A stretch of DNA of 64,000 nt from Candidatus Gastranaerophilales bacterium (GCA_944325735.1 CALVBI010000002.1:124001-188000); one strand, 5' to 3'; numbered from the stretch's first letter, positions 1-8,115 are shown. Notes: generated by a model not told the origin, from the letters alone. Program-made: numbers and translations.

Positions 1-1
1 A

Positions 2-97
2 AAATATACAGAAAAAGCTAAAGAATATAATGAATTAGTTAGAAATTCTGCATCAACAAGTTACACAGAAGTTGGTATAGATTTGAATAATTTATAA
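2..97 (+). CDS. 3' end of a truncated upstream gene
   Basis: An open frame runs in from the left edge and stops at TAA 95-97. The visible 31 residues are hydrophilic, Ser/Thr/Asn-rich at the end (…TEVGIDLNNL), and not enough to name a family. It is followed by a Rho-independent terminator, which supports a real gene end on this strand. Only the C-terminus is in the window. Confidence 0.5.
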   Translation, partial: KYTEKAKEYNELVRNSASTSYTEVGIDLNNL

Positions 98-170
98 CAT
101 ATTGTTACAAACAACTTTACTTTTATGTATCTGTAATTTATAATAAATTCATCGACAGTATTGTCATTCA

Positions 171-199
171 AAAAAGAACGGGAATCCCCGTTCTTTTTT
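171..199 (+). terminator. Rho-independent terminator before rimP
   Basis: A perfect stem GAACGGG / CCCGTTC (176-182 with 187-193) with a 4-base loop is flanked by A5 on the left and T5 on the right. It ends the truncated upstream gene and separates it from rimP. Confidence 0.9.
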
Positions 200-236
200 A
201 TCTAATAGGGTTTAAAGAAAGGGTAAGGTTTATTTT

Positions 237-719
237 ATGAAACAGGAAATTAACAGACATGATGTCTTGGAAAAAATTACACCGTTGATCGAAAATACAG
301 CCATGCGTTTCGGTTATATTCCTATTGAAATAGAATTTGTTAAAGAAAATCACAGATGGTTTTTGAGAATTTACTTGTATTCGAAAGAAAAAGATGTGAC
401 GTTGGATGATTGTGAAAATGTTACAAGAAGTTTGTCTGATTTTCTTGATGAACTAATACCTGTAAAATATTATTTAGAGGTTTCTTCTCCGGGATTGGAA
501 AGAAAGTTTAAATCAGAAAAAGAATTTATAATTTTTAATGGACGAAGAATTAGTTTAAAACTTAAAGAACCTTTAGAAGGTGAATCAGAAAAGATTTTTA
601 AAGGTGAAATTCTAGATTATGATGAAAAAGAAGGATTAAAGTTTTTTAGATTTGATGATGGGAAAGAGTTACAAATCCCAAAATCTAATATTCAATCAGC
701 TAAATTATATATTGATTAA
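237..719 (+). CDS. rimP: Ribosome maturation factor RimP
   Basis: RimP binds the free 30S subunit and helps its maturation in the cytoplasm. The 160-residue length is normal for the family. The N-terminal alpha/beta domain contains the family signature YYLEVSSPGLER around residues 78-90, and the C-terminal part (about 95-160) has the SH3-like Sm-fold pattern with GRRISLKL and a late DDGKELQIP strand. A purine-rich stretch (AAAGAAAGGGTAAGG) lies upstream of the ATG. The gene is followed 34 bases later by nusA, the classic rimP-nusA pairing, so both are probably one transcript. The usual next genes (ylxR, infB) are not here. Confidence 0.95.
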   Translation: MKQEINRHDVLEKITPLIENTAMRFGYIPIEIEFVKENHRWFLRIYLYSKEKDVTLDDCENVTRSLSDFLDELIPVKYYLEVSSPGLERKFKSEKEFIIFNGRRISLKLKEPLEGESEKIFKGEILDYDEKEGLKFFRFDDGKELQIPKSNIQSAKLYID

Positions 720-753
720 TAATAAAATTATTAAAATATGAAAGGATAACATT

Positions 754-1989
754 ATGATTAAAATCGGAACAGCATTATTTGAAGCTTGTGAAGAATTAGA
801 AAGAGAAAGAGGAATTGCTAAAGATGTCTTAATAGCATCTCTTTGCGATGCAATGGTTGCTGCTTATAAAAAACATATGCATATTAAAGAAGCAACAAAT
901 ATCGAAGCAATTTTAGATGAACAATCTGGTGAAATCGGTGTATTTAGAACAAAACTGGTAGTAGATGATGTTGAAGATCCAGATACTCAAATTGCACTTT
1001 CAGATGCACAAGAAATTGTAGAAGATGTTGAAGTAGGTGACGAAATTAAAATAGAAGTTACCCCAGAACAATTCGGACGTATTGCTGCTCAATCTGCAAA
1101 ACAAGTTATCACTCAAAGAATTAGAGAAGCTGAAAGAAATCTTGTATTGCAAGAATTTATGGATAAAAAAGGTACACTTACTACAGGTATTATCCAAAGA
1201 GTTGAAAATCGTAATGTAATAGTAAACATTGGTAAAACTGATGCTATTATGCCTCAGAAAGAACAAATCCCAGGTGAATACTATAAACCAGGTAACAGAA
1301 TCAGAGTTTTTGTACTTAATGTTAAAGAAACAACAAGATTACCTCAAGTAATTGTATCTCATGCTCATGCTGAGATTGTAAGAGAATTGTTTGAATTAGA
1401 AGTTCCGGAAATTGAAGATGGAATTGTTGAAATTAAATCAATTTCTCGTGAGGCAGGTTATAGAACAAAAATCGCAGTTTGGTCAAATGATCCTGAAGTT
1501 GATTCTGTAGGAGCTTGTATTGGACCTCGTGGAAGCAGAATTCAAACAATTGTTTCAGAATTAAAAAATGAAAAAATTGATATCGTAAGATATTCAGAAG
1601 ATCCAGTAGAATATATTGTAAATGCTCTATCTCCAGCAAGAGTAGTTTCTGTTGATATTTTAGCAGATGACGAATATGCTCATGATGCAATGGTTGTAGT
1701 GCCAGATGATCAATTAAGTCTAGCAATTGGTCGTGAAGGTCAAAACGTAAGATTAGCTCATAAACTAACAGGTTGGAAAATAGATATTAAGAGCGTTTCT
1801 CAAATGGAAAAAGCTGAAGCTCAAAATATCAGCAACTATGAAGAACCGGAAGAAGATAATTACGATGATTCAGAAGAAGAAGTTGATGAATTGCAACAAG
1901 AAATTGAAGAAGAAATGAATCAACAAGCTCTAGATGAAGAAGATTTCCATGAAGATGTAGCAGAAGAATCATCTGAAGTTGAAGAGTAA
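754..1989 (+). CDS. nusA: Transcription termination/antitermination protein NusA
   Basis: NusA binds RNA polymerase and RNA and modulates pausing, termination and antitermination. Visible domains in order are the N-terminal polymerase-binding domain (about 1-125), an S1 domain (about 135-200), KH1 with the GACIGPRGSRIQ loop (about 250-262) and KH2 with LAIGREGQNVRLA (about 325-338). After residue 350 the protein becomes a strongly acidic tail of Glu/Asp with no helix-hairpin-helix repeats; many non-proteobacterial NusA proteins likewise lack the E. coli C-terminal repeats. AAAGGAT precedes the ATG. It is co-directional with rimP and ends at a strong terminator. Confidence 0.97.
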   Translation: MIKIGTALFEACEELERERGIAKDVLIASLCDAMVAAYKKHMHIKEATNIEAILDEQSGEIGVFRTKLVVDDVEDPDTQIALSDAQEIVEDVEVGDEIKIEVTPEQFGRIAAQSAKQVITQRIREAERNLVLQEFMDKKGTLTTGIIQRVENRNVIVNIGKTDAIMPQKEQIPGEYYKPGNRIRVFVLNVKETTRLPQVIVSHAHAEIVRELFELEVPEIEDGIVEIKSISREAGYRTKIAVWSNDPEVDSVGACIGPRGSRIQTIVSELKNEKIDIVRYSEDPVEYIVNALSPARVVSVDILADDEYAHDAMVVVPDDQLSLAIGREGQNVRLAHKLTGWKIDIKSVSQMEKAEAQNISNYEEPEEDNYDDSEEEVDELQQEIEEEMNQQALDEEDFHEDVAEESSEVEE

Positions 1990-2010
1990 TTTCAATAAAA
2001 TAAAACAATA

Positions 2011-2044
2011 AAAAAGGGATTTTTTAGCTAAAAGTCCCTTTTTT
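2011..2044 (+). terminator. Terminator after nusA
   Basis: AAAAAGGGA (2011-2019) pairs with TCCCTTTTT (2035-2043), closing the rimP-nusA unit directly before the tuf promoter. Confidence 0.85.
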
Positions 2045-2051
2045 ATATTGG

Positions 2052-2079
2052 TTGACAAAAAATATTGAGCAAATATTAT
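2052..2079 (+). promoter_or_regulatory. Putative sigma70-type promoter of tuf
   Basis: A perfect -35 TTGACA (2052-2057) is followed after 16 bases by TATTAT (2074-2079). It lies between the nusA terminator and tuf, giving a leader of about 60 bases. AT-rich surroundings allow alternative -10 choices (for example TTATAT with 18-base spacing). Confidence 0.65.
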
Positions 2080-2146
2080 ATAATTAAATGGCTTAAAATA
2101 CCAAATTAGTATTGTAGTATAAGTAGAAAAAAAGGAGATTAATCTC

Positions 2147-3355
2147 ATGGCAAGAGAAAAGTACGAACGTACCAAACCGCACGTTAACATCGGTACAATT
2201 GGCCACGTTGACCACGGTAAAACAACATTAACAGCAGCTATCACAGCTGTATTGGCTGCTGCAGGACAAGCTGCATTGAAAAAATTCGATGAAATCGATG
2301 CTGCTCCTGAAGAAAAAGCAAGAGGTATTACAATTTCTACAGCTCACGTAGAATATGAAACTGCTGCTAGACACTATGCTCACGTTGACTGCCCGGGCCA
2401 CGCTGACTATGTTAAAAACATGATCACAGGTGCTGCTCAAATGGACGGAGCAATTCTTGTAGTTGCAGCTACTGATGGTGCTATGCCTCAGACTCGTGAA
2501 CACATCTTGTTAGCTCGTCAGGTTGGCGTTCCTAACTTAGTTGTATTCTTAAATAAATGTGATATGGTTGATGATCCTGAATTATTAGAATTAGTTGAAA
2601 TGGAAGTAAGAGAACTTCTTTCTTCATATGAGTTCGACGGAGATAACATCCCATTCATCCACGGTTCAGCATTAAAAGCTTTAGAAGCTGCTCAAGCTAA
2701 CCCATCAATTAAACGTGGTGAAGATAAATGGGTTGATAAAATTTGGGAATTGATGGATGCTATCGATTCTTACTTCCCAACTCCTGAACGTGATTTAGAT
2801 AAACCATTCTTGATGCCTGTTGAAGACGTATTCTCAATCACAGGTCGTGGTACAGTTGCAACTGGTAGAGTTGAACGTGGTATCGTTAAAGTTGGTGACG
2901 AAGTTGAATTAGTTGGTTTAGGCGAAACTAAGAAAACTACAGTTACTGGTGTTGAAATGTTCAGAAAATCTCTTGACCAAGGTCAAGCTGGTGACAACAT
3001 TGGTGCTTTATTACGTGGTATTGATAAAACTGAAATCCAACGTGGTCAAGTACTTGCAAAACCAGGTACAATTCACCCACATACAAAATTCACAGCTAAC
3101 GTTTACGTATTGACAAAAGAAGAAGGCGGACGTCACACTCCATTCTTCCCTGGTTACAGACCACAATTCTATATCAGAACTACTGACGTAACTGGTTCAA
3201 TCAAATTCGACGGTCAAATGGTAATGCCTGGTGATAACGTTGTAATGGAAGTTGAATTAATCGCTCCTGTTGCAATCGAAGAAGGTATGAGATTTGCTAT
3301 CCGTGAAGGTGGCCACACAGTTGGTGCTGGTGTTGTTGATAAAATTATTGAATAA
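2147..3355 (+). CDS. tuf: Translation elongation factor EF-Tu
   Basis: EF-Tu carries aminoacyl-tRNA to the ribosome as a GTP complex. At 402 residues it is full length. The G motifs are all visible: GHVDHGKTT (P-loop, about residue 19), RGITI in switch I, DCPGHADY (switch II) and NKCD. The beta-barrel domains II and III follow, with the terminal GRTVGAGVV-like motif as [19 protein letters not shown] is upstream of the ATG. Codon choice is visibly less AT-biased than in the neighbours (many GCT, GGT, CAC), as expected for a highly expressed gene. It is transcribed alone, not behind rpsL-rpsG-fusA. Confidence 0.99.
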   Translation: MAREKYERTKPHVNIGTIGHVDHGKTTLTAAITAVLAAAGQAALKKFDEIDAAPEEKARGITISTAHVEYETAARHYAHVDCPGHADYVKNMITGAAQMDGAILVVAATDGAMPQTREHILLARQVGVPNLVVFLNKCDMVDDPELLELVEMEVRELLSSYEFDGDNIPFIHGSALKALEAAQANPSIKRGEDKWVDKIWELMDAIDSYFPTPERDLDKPFLMPVEDVFSITGRGTVATGRVERGIVKVGDEVELVGLGETKKTTVTGVEMFRKSLDQGQAGDNIGALLRGIDKTEIQRGQVLAKPGTIHPHTKFTANVYVLTKEEGGRHTPFFPGYRPQFYIRTTDVTGSIKFDGQMVMPGDNVVMEVELIAPVAIEEGMRFAIREGGHTVGAGVVDKIIE

Positions 3356-3378
3356 TTTTAGTACAGCACTATAATTTT

Positions 3379-3409
3379 AAAAACGAGCTTGGAAACAAGC
3401 TCGTTTTTT
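3379..3409 (+). terminator. Terminator after tuf
   Basis: ACGAGCTTG and CAAGCTCGT form a perfect stem with a GAAA tetraloop, followed by T6. Confidence 0.95.
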
Positions 3410-3424
3410 CTATTCCTATACTAA

Positions 3425-3450
3425 AAAGTCTGTCAAAAATGACAGACTTT
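3425..3450. terminator. Bidirectional terminator between tuf and minus-strand genes
   Basis: AAAGTCTGTC (3425-3434) and GACAGACTTT (3441-3450) form a perfect 10-base stem with A/T flanks on both sides. It can back up the tuf terminator and also end the minus-strand transcript that stops at 3530. Confidence 0.85.
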
Positions 3451-3529
3451 TACAATTCTTTTTCCCCTATAAAATTTTTCCTTTTCCCAAAAATAATATT
3501 GACCTTGACCTTTAAAATATTGACTAGAG

Positions 3530-3691
3530 TTATTTTGCAATTTGTAGAGCTTGGAATTTTGTTGCTTCTTTAGATTTTTGTAAGTATTTTACTAAAGATT
3601 TTGCAACTAATTCAGAACGTTTTTTATTTTCTCTATCTAAGATTTCGAAGTATTCATCAAGTGATGACATAATATATTCTGTATTTTCCAT
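3530..3691 (-). CDS. Small protein resembling the C-terminal half of a ribbon-helix-helix regulator
   Basis: A 53-residue protein starting MENTEYIMSS. The start at 3691 is chosen because AAAGGGG lies about 8 bases upstream; a longer frame to 3742 would place that site inside the gene. The segment EILDRENKKRSELVAKSLVKY aligns by eye with EIDQVAGNENRTRSELIREAL of the protein just upstream. It therefore looks like a divergent paralogue that keeps the two helices of an RHH domain; an N-terminal beta-strand is not obvious. No function can be assigned. It probably shares a transcript with the RHH gene 65 bases upstream. A toxin-antitoxin role is conceivable, but nothing toxin-like is recognised. 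Confidence 0.6.
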   Translation of the reverse strand: MENTEYIMSSLDEYFEILDRENKKRSELVAKSLVKYLQKSKEATKFQALQIAK

Positions 3692-3756
3692 TTTCTTTTC
3701 CCCTTTGTGATTATTATAACTCAATTCTTTTTTTTTGTTCAATTTGTTTCTTTTTT

Positions 3757-3945
3757 TTAACTTAAAAGAGCATCTAAGATTTCTGCATTTTTGTTAGCTT
3801 TTTGAGAGTTTCTAATTTGATTTTTGTACATATAAGTTCTTAGAGCTTCTCTGATTAATTCAGAACGTGTACGATTTTCATTTCCTGCTACTTGATCTAT
3901 TTCGTTTAAAAATCTTTCGGGCATTGATATTAAAACTCTAGCCAT
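3757..3945 (-). CDS. Ribbon-helix-helix (CopG/MazE-like) DNA-binding protein
   Basis: A 62-residue protein whose first 45 residues fit the RHH fold: strand RVLISMP, helix ERFLNEIDQVAG, turn, helix TRSELIREALRTYMYK. RHH proteins bind operators as dimers through the N-terminal strand. The pattern resembles the N-terminus of Gram-positive MazE (EndoAI), but no MazF-like toxin follows; the next gene encodes the 53-residue RHH-like protein. AAAGGAG precedes the ATG. The role could be autoregulator, antitoxin or general regulator. The fold is fairly sure, the function is not. Confidence 0.75.
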   Translation of the reverse strand: MARVLISMPERFLNEIDQVAGNENRTRSELIREALRTYMYKNQIRNSQKANKNAEILDALLS

Positions 3946-4078
3946 ATTGTTCTCCTTTTAATTAATTATTCCCTTTGTAAATTCCCCTTGTATTTATATA
4001 AAGGAAATTATTAATTAAAAATTGCGTAAAGTGTATATATTTTTTATTAATATCTTAATAAAAGTTAATATATTTTAC

Positions 4079-4789
4079 TTAAAACCTTCTTACATAATAG
4101 TTTTTGTCATTTTTTAATTCTTCTTTAATTAAAGATAGTTCTTTGTTGTTTTCAAATTTAGAGAGAATTTTAGCAGTTTTTTCTCTGATTGTGTATTCTT
4201 GAATATTTTTGGTTTCATTTAATAGTTGAATTAAATCTTTTATATTAATATATTCATAAAATTCAGATATTGTTTCAAGGTACCAATACAGCTTGAATAT
4301 TTCTTTATTGATTTTATATTTTCCATCTTGAATGTCAAAACTTTTTATAGGTTCGATAAGCTCATTCGCTCTATCTATAAGTATTTTACAGAAATTATTT
4401 GTGAACTCGTTATATTGTTTTAGATTTTTTATTGCTTCAATTGTATTTCTACAGATATTTCCATTAATGTCAATTATTGCATCAATTATAATTGTGGCAT
4501 AATCTTTGAAAAATTCCGGATTTTGCGGAATAAATTCTTTTAATCTAAAAGATACAGCTTCTCTAATTTTTCCGTCACATCCGGTTAAGTTCTTGATAAA
4601 TATTTCAGCTTCTTCTTGATTGTTTATTTTATCAATTTTTAGGGTTGCAACTTGTTTTTCTACTATAGTGCCATTTTTCAATAACTCTATTAAATAATCA
4701 TGAGAATATGGATTTTCATATATATTTAAAGCAGTATTAAAATCTTCATTATATTTATCTGTAAGAATTTCTGAATTATTATTGTTCAA
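4079..4789 (-). CDS. HEAT-like helical repeat protein, unknown function
   Basis: A 236-residue, Lys/Asn/Glu-rich soluble protein made almost entirely of predicted helices. The pattern of paired amphipathic helices with conserved small and Arg residues (KIREAVSFRLKEF, TIREKTAKILSKFENN, NYYVRR at the very end) resembles degenerate HEAT or ARM repeats, which usually serve as protein-binding scaffolds. No signal peptide or membrane segment is seen. It stands alone on the minus strand with an AT-rich 130-base gap to the RHH gene downstream. The repeat assignment is by eye only. Confidence 0.6.
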   Translation of the reverse strand: MNNNNSEILTDKYNEDFNTALNIYENPYSHDYLIELLKNGTIVEKQVATLKIDKINNQEEAEIFIKNLTGCDGKIREAVSFRLKEFIPQNPEFFKDYATIIIDAIIDINGNICRNTIEAIKNLKQYNEFTNNFCKILIDRANELIEPIKSFDIQDGKYKINKEIFKLYWYLETISEFYEYINIKDLIQLLNETKNIQEYTIREKTAKILSKFENNKELSLIKEELKNDKNYYVRRF

Positions 4790-4914
4790 ATTTTACACCT
4801 TTGCTCGTTATATTTATAATATAACATAAACTACAATGTTTTTTTGATCCAAAATAGTTTTAATGTATGATATAAATTTAATAATATATTTTATAATAGA
4901 TTAAGGAGAATATT

Positions 4915-5094
4915 ATGAAAGAACTTATATCATTTTTTAAAGATATTTTTATGATAAGTGATGAAAATTCAAAAGTAAAAATCGGCTTGTCCCAATTTAA
5001 AGATGAAAAATCTGTAGAGAAAAAAAAGGTTAAAAAAGTTTCAAAAATCCAGAAGGAAGTAAAACTTTCTGATTTGATGAGAAGAAGTGCATAG
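4915..5094 (+). CDS. Small basic protein, 59 residues, unknown
   Basis: A short frame with a strong ribosome binding site AAGGAGAA six bases before ATG 4915. It begins MKELISFFKDIFMIS, has a Lys-rich middle (VEKKKVKKVSKIQKEVK) and ends LSDLMRRSA. The amphipathic N-terminal helix followed by a basic stretch could bind membrane or nucleic acid, but no family is recognised. It ends only 7 bases before the end of the convergent cobO gene. The binding site and codon use argue for a real gene. Confidence 0.6.
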   Translation: MKELISFFKDIFMISDENSKVKIGLSQFKDEKSVEKKKVKKVSKIQKEVKLSDLMRRSA

Positions 5095-5101
5095 AATTTG
5101 A

Positions 5102-5683
5102 TTAATATTCAATGCCTTTTCTAGCTGCAATCCCTGTATCCCAATAATGTTTTATAGGTTTTATTTCAGATACAAGGTGGGCAATGTCGATGATTTCCTG
5201 CCTTGCATTTCTACCTGTTAAAACGATTTCCATTTCTTCAGGTTTATTTTTGAGGATTTCCAGCATTTCATCTAAATCTATTAATCCTAAATCAATTGCA
5301 ATATTTGCTTCATCAAGGATTATCAAATTATATTCATCATTTTTTATTGCTTTTTTAGCTAATTCCCAACCTTTTTTTATTTCATCTGCATCTGATTGGT
5401 TTTTGTTAGTTGAATATACAATTCTATCAAGACCTGCTTGGATAATAGTTAAATTCTGTGATATTTCAGGTGAAAGGTTTCTGAAAGAGTTGAGTTCACC
5501 ATAGTTATCTCCACCTTTTGTGAACATAATTATTAAAACTTTCCAGCAACGACCGAGTGCTCTCATTGCAAGACCTAAAGATGCGGTTGTTTTACCTTTT
5601 CCGTCACCGGTATAGACTTGTATGTATCCGTGTTTTGCCCAATTAGGATTTATTAAATTATTTTTTTCACATTTGTCCATCAT
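5102..5683 (-). CDS. cobO: Cob(I)yrinic acid a,c-diamide adenosyltransferase (CobO/BtuR type)
   Basis: It transfers the 5'-deoxyadenosyl group of ATP to the cobalt of corrinoids, in de novo or salvage synthesis of adenosylcobalamin. The 193-residue length is typical. The ATP-binding P-loop GDGKGKTTA is near residue 26, LIILDEANIA marks the Walker B-like strand near 120, and the family's C-terminal GIAARKGIEY is intact. No other cobalamin gene is nearby, so salvage of a corrinoid is as likely as synthesis. There are tandem ATGs (5683 and 5680). Only 24 bases separate it from the divergent gene, leaving no room for a cobalamin riboswitch; see the promoter entry. Confidence 0.93.
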   Translation of the reverse strand: MMDKCEKNNLINPNWAKHGYIQVYTGDGKGKTTASLGLAMRALGRCWKVLIIMFTKGGDNYGELNSFRNLSPEISQNLTIIQAGLDRIVYSTNKNQSDADEIKKGWELAKKAIKNDEYNLIILDEANIAIDLGLIDLDEMLEILKNKPEEMEIVLTGRNARQEIIDIAHLVSEIKPIKHYWDTGIAARKGIEY

Positions 5684-5720
5684 TTGTATTTATTATATAT
5701 TAAAAACATGGATAGTAAAA
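5673..5720. promoter_or_regulatory. Overlapping divergent promoters, both probably giving leaderless mRNAs
   Basis: On the plus strand TTGTCC (5673-5678), 17 bases and TATATT (5696-5701) precede ATG 5708 by six bases. On the minus strand TTTTAC (5720-5715), 17 bases and TATAAT (5697-5692) precede the cobO ATG at 5683 by eight bases. The two -10 boxes overlap in one near-palindrome. Neither gene has a Shine-Dalgarno site, so transcription would start at or next to each ATG. The arrangement is read directly from sequence; the leaderless conclusion is inference. Confidence 0.6.
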
Positions 5721-6220
5721 TTGACTTACGGATTAAGGCTAAAAGTATAAGAAAAGATTTAGATATAAGCGAAATTAGTTCTTTAGCTGTTTCTAAAATT
5801 AGAGATGTTGATGTATATAAAGAAGCTAAAAATGTTTTAATTTTTTATCCAATGCGTTATGAAATAGATTTATTGGCATTATTAGATGACGATAAAAACT
5901 TTTATTTGCCTAAGGTTTCTGATAAAAAGCTTTTTATATGTCCTTTTAATAAAGGTGATAAATTAGAAAAATCTTGTTTCAATGTAAATGAACCTTGTAC
6001 ATCACCTGTAGATCCAAATGTTTTAGATTTAGTTATTGTTCCTGCTTTGATGGTTGATAAATGTGGATATCGTTTAGGTTATGGTGGCGGATTTTATGAT
6101 AGATTTTTAGGTGAAAACCATTTTATAAAAACAATTGTGCCAATTCCAAAAGAATTGTTTGTTGAAAAACTACCTGTTGAGAATTTTGATAAAAAAATTG
6201 ATGTTGTTGTAACTATATAA
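5708..6220 (+). CDS. 5-formyltetrahydrofolate cyclo-ligase family protein
   Basis: The family converts 5-formyl-THF to 5,10-methenyl-THF with ATP, returning a folate storage form to one-carbon metabolism. Visible motifs are the N-terminal basic helix LRIKAKSIRKDL, YPMRYEIDL (substrate-side loop), DLVIVPALMVDKCGYRLGYGGGFYDRFL (the phosphate and Mg binding region, strongly conserved) and the terminal strand VVVT. The start is placed at ATG 5708 (MDSKIDLR), giving 170 residues; an ATG at 5684 adds only an unlikely hydrophobic octapeptide and would sit on the -10 box. It is divergent from cobO with a 24-base gap. Confidence 0.9.
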   Translation: MDSKIDLRIKAKSIRKDLDISEISSLAVSKIRDVDVYKEAKNVLIFYPMRYEIDLLALLDDDKNFYLPKVSDKKLFICPFNKGDKLEKSCFNVNEPCTSPVDPNVLDLVIVPALMVDKCGYRLGYGGGFYDRFLGENHFIKTIVPIPKELFVEKLPVENFDKKIDVVVTI

Positions 6221-6227
6221 AAATGTT

Positions 6228-6258
6228 AAAAAGGAGTCCACTATTAAGTGAACTCCTT
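6228..6258 (-). terminator. Terminator of the minus-strand coiled-coil gene
   Basis: Read on the minus strand, AAGGAGT-T-CACT, loop TAAT and AGTG-G-ACTCCTT form a stem with one mismatch, followed by TTTTTAACATTTTT. On the plus strand there is no T-tract, so it mainly serves the gene ending at 6305. Confidence 0.75.
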
Positions 6259-6304
6259 ACAGGTTAGTTAAGGATAGGATTTATTAGGTTATTGTTTTCT
6301 ATTT

Positions 6305-6826
6305 TTAAGCTGTATATTCAGGTTTCATTGCTTTAATTCCTGCATCTTCACCTTGTTTACAAGCTTCATATTCTTGTTCTAACATTTTTAATTGAGTTTC
6401 AAGTTTCGCTTTTTCCTGTTGAATTTGTTTTTCCTGTTCATTAAGAAGTTTAGCTTCTTGTTTTCCCATTCTTTCGCGTTCTTGATCATAAAGATTTTTA
6501 AAGATCCATTGTTGATACATAGCTTGCATATTAGGATCTTGCATTTGTTGCATTTGCATTGCAATCATTGGTTGCATCATTCCAAATTTTTGTTGCGCAC
6601 CGAACAATGCTCCATTATGAGCATATTGCATATACATCATTTGACGACCGAACATTGAACTTGGAGTGTTCATCATATCGTTCATTGATACTGAACCGTC
6701 AGCTATGTTGGCTGCATATTGTTGCAAGTCAGATAACTTTCTGGTCAAATTCATTAAACGATATTGGATGTCGTTCCTTTGACGTATAATGTCTAATTTT
6801 CGGTATGCGAAAATTAATAGACCCAT
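6305..6826 (-). CDS. Met/Gln-rich coiled-coil protein, unknown
   Basis: A 173-residue protein without signal peptide. Residues 15-40 form a helix, residues 50-110 are extraordinarily rich in Met, Gln and Tyr (for example MMQPMIAMQMQQMQDPNMQA), and 115-155 form a charged coiled coil (EKQIQQEKAKLETQLKMLEQEYE). No family is recognised. It is divergently arranged around clpP with a second coiled-coil protein at 7726-8115 that shares the K/N-x-LETQL pattern near its C-terminus. Its ATG follows GGTAGGAG, a strong ribosome binding site. A structural or secreted-complex role is possible, but this is a guess. Confidence 0.65.
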   Translation of the reverse strand: MGLLIFAYRKLDIIRQRNDIQYRLMNLTRKLSDLQQYAANIADGSVSMNDMMNTPSSMFGRQMMYMQYAHNGALFGAQQKFGMMQPMIAMQMQQMQDPNMQAMYQQWIFKNLYDQERERMGKQEAKLLNEQEKQIQQEKAKLETQLKMLEQEYEACKQGEDAGIKAMKPEYTA

Positions 6827-6883
6827 TGTCGTTTCTCCTACCTTTTAATTTATAACTAACCTTTTTTAACCTTACATGAATAT

Positions 6884-6917
6884 AAAAACATGCAACTCCT
6901 TGGAATTGCATGTTTTT
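6884..6917 (-). terminator. Terminator after clpP
   Basis: AAAAACATGCAA (6884 onwards) pairs with TTGCATGTTTTT (to 6917) around a short loop; on the minus strand it is followed by a T/A-rich tract. It lies 26 bases beyond the clpP stop. Confidence 0.85.
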
Positions 6918-6942
6918 GAATGTTTTGTTAAGAATTGTTAAA

Positions 6943-7557
6943 TTATCTGTTTTCTTTTGTGATAACTTTATCAATAAGACCGTATTCTAGAGCTTGTTGA
7001 GCTGTTAAGAAGTGGTCTCTTTCACAATCTTCTTTTACTTTTTCGATAGGTTGACCTGAATTTTCAGCGATAATTCCTATCAACATATCTTTCATTCTTA
7101 AGATTTCTTTAGCTTCAATTTCAATATCTGTAGCTTGCCCTTTAGCGCCTCCTAGTGGTTGGTGAATCATTACTCTAGAATTTGGAAGAGCCATTCTTTT
7201 ACCTTTTGCTCCTGAACATAGTAAAAATGCACCCATTGAAGCAGCATCGCCAAGACAGATAGTTGATACATCAGATTTAATTAATTGCATAGTATCATAA
7301 ATTGCCATACCTGCAGTAATAACACCACCAGGGCTGTTGATGTATAACATAATATCTTTTTCTGAGTTTTCGCTGTCTAATAATAATAGTTGTGCTACGA
7401 CAGAATTTGCAACTTCATCGTCAATTTCAGTTCCAAGAAATATAATTCTTTCTCTCAATAATCTTGAGAAGATATCAAAAGATCTTTCTCCTCTTGAAGA
7501 AGCTTCAATTACTGTTGGGACATAACCCATTATTTTCATATAAGTTTCTTGATCCAT
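6943..7557 (-). CDS. clpP: ATP-dependent Clp protease proteolytic subunit ClpP
   Basis: ClpP forms the tetradecameric serine-protease chamber that degrades unfolded or tagged proteins delivered by ClpX, ClpA or ClpC. At 204 residues it is typical. The catalytic Ser lies in [11 protein letters not shown], the His in [10 protein letters not shown] and the Asp in the [18 protein letters not shown] region (conserved DRDxxM-type motif, here CERDHFL). The N-terminal axial-loop residues and the handle helix [14 protein letters not shown] are present. AGGAGA lies 7 bases before the ATG. clpX and tig, frequent neighbours, are absent here. Cyanobacteria carry several clpP paralogues, so this may be one of a set. 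Confidence 0.97.
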   Translation of the reverse strand: MDQETYMKIMGYVPTVIEASSRGERSFDIFSRLLRERIIFLGTEIDDEVANSVVAQLLLLDSENSEKDIMLYINSPGGVITAGMAIYDTMQLIKSDVSTICLGDAASMGAFLLCSGAKGKRMALPNSRVMIHQPLGGAKGQATDIEIEAKEILRMKDMLIGIIAENSGQPIEKVKEDCERDHFLTAQQALEYGLIDKVITKENR

Positions 7558-7667
7558 TTTTCTCTCCTATATAATATATATTTATTATATTACAAAAATA
7601 AAATCAATCCTATTAAAGCATTAAATTAAATTATTAACAATTGTAACGAATTCTGCAGTTATTGAAA

Positions 7668-7696
7668 TTGGACTTTTTCTAAATTGTTTATATATG
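7668..7696 (+). promoter_or_regulatory. Putative promoter of the 129-residue coiled-coil gene
   Basis: TTGGAC (7668-7673), 17 bases and TATATG (7691-7696) lie 29 bases before ATG 7726, which itself has a GAGGA ribosome binding site. Match to consensus is moderate. Confidence 0.45.
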
Positions 7697-7725
7697 TAAG
7701 AGAAGTAAAAAAGAGGACGAGAGAG

Positions 7726-8115
7726 ATGGCAATTTCAAATATTCATGAAACATTGTTAATGTACACAAAACAAAAAGCTATTATTAATGACAAATTATCA
7801 ACAAATATGATGAATACTTTGAGCGCATCAAGGCAAACTGCTGAAAATCAGGCTAAATATAATGATCAAATGGATAACATCTATTATAATTATTATGAAG
7901 ATGATCCTGCTACATATGAATTATTAACAGAGCAGTTAGAACAAGAACATGAATTAGAGTTAGCTAATGTGAATTCTTGGGAGCAAGAGTTAGAATTAGA
8001 AAAAAATAATTTAGAAACTCAGTTAAATGAAATAAGTACATTTGAATCTACTTGGACTAAAATGTTACAAACTAATATTAAAGGCGACTTTTCATACGGA
8101 GGTGTACAACAGTAA
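7726..8115 (+). CDS. Coiled-coil protein, unknown
   Basis: A 129-residue acidic, Asn/Gln-rich protein (MAISNIHETLL…). The start at 7726 is preferred to an ATG 42 bases upstream because AGAGGACGAGAG lies just before it. Residues 1-45 and 70-115 are predicted helices, with a Tyr-rich acidic break (YYNYYEDD) between them, and the C-terminus ends FSYGGVQQ. The second half (ELEKNNLETQLNEI) resembles the C-terminal coil of the protein at 6305-6826. No signal peptide or membrane segment is visible. No family is recognised; the size and coils are reminiscent of small secretion-system substrates or chaperones, without direct evidence. Confidence 0.65.
   Translation: MAISNIHETLLMYTKQKAIINDKLSTNMMNTLSASRQTAENQAKYNDQMDNIYYNYYEDDPATYELLTEQLEQEHELELANVNSWEQELELEKNNLETQLNEISTFESTWTKMLQTNIKGDFSYGGVQQ

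Noticed and set aside
5684-5707. A cobalamin riboswitch in front of cobO
   Set aside because: Only 24 bases separate the divergent genes, far too few.
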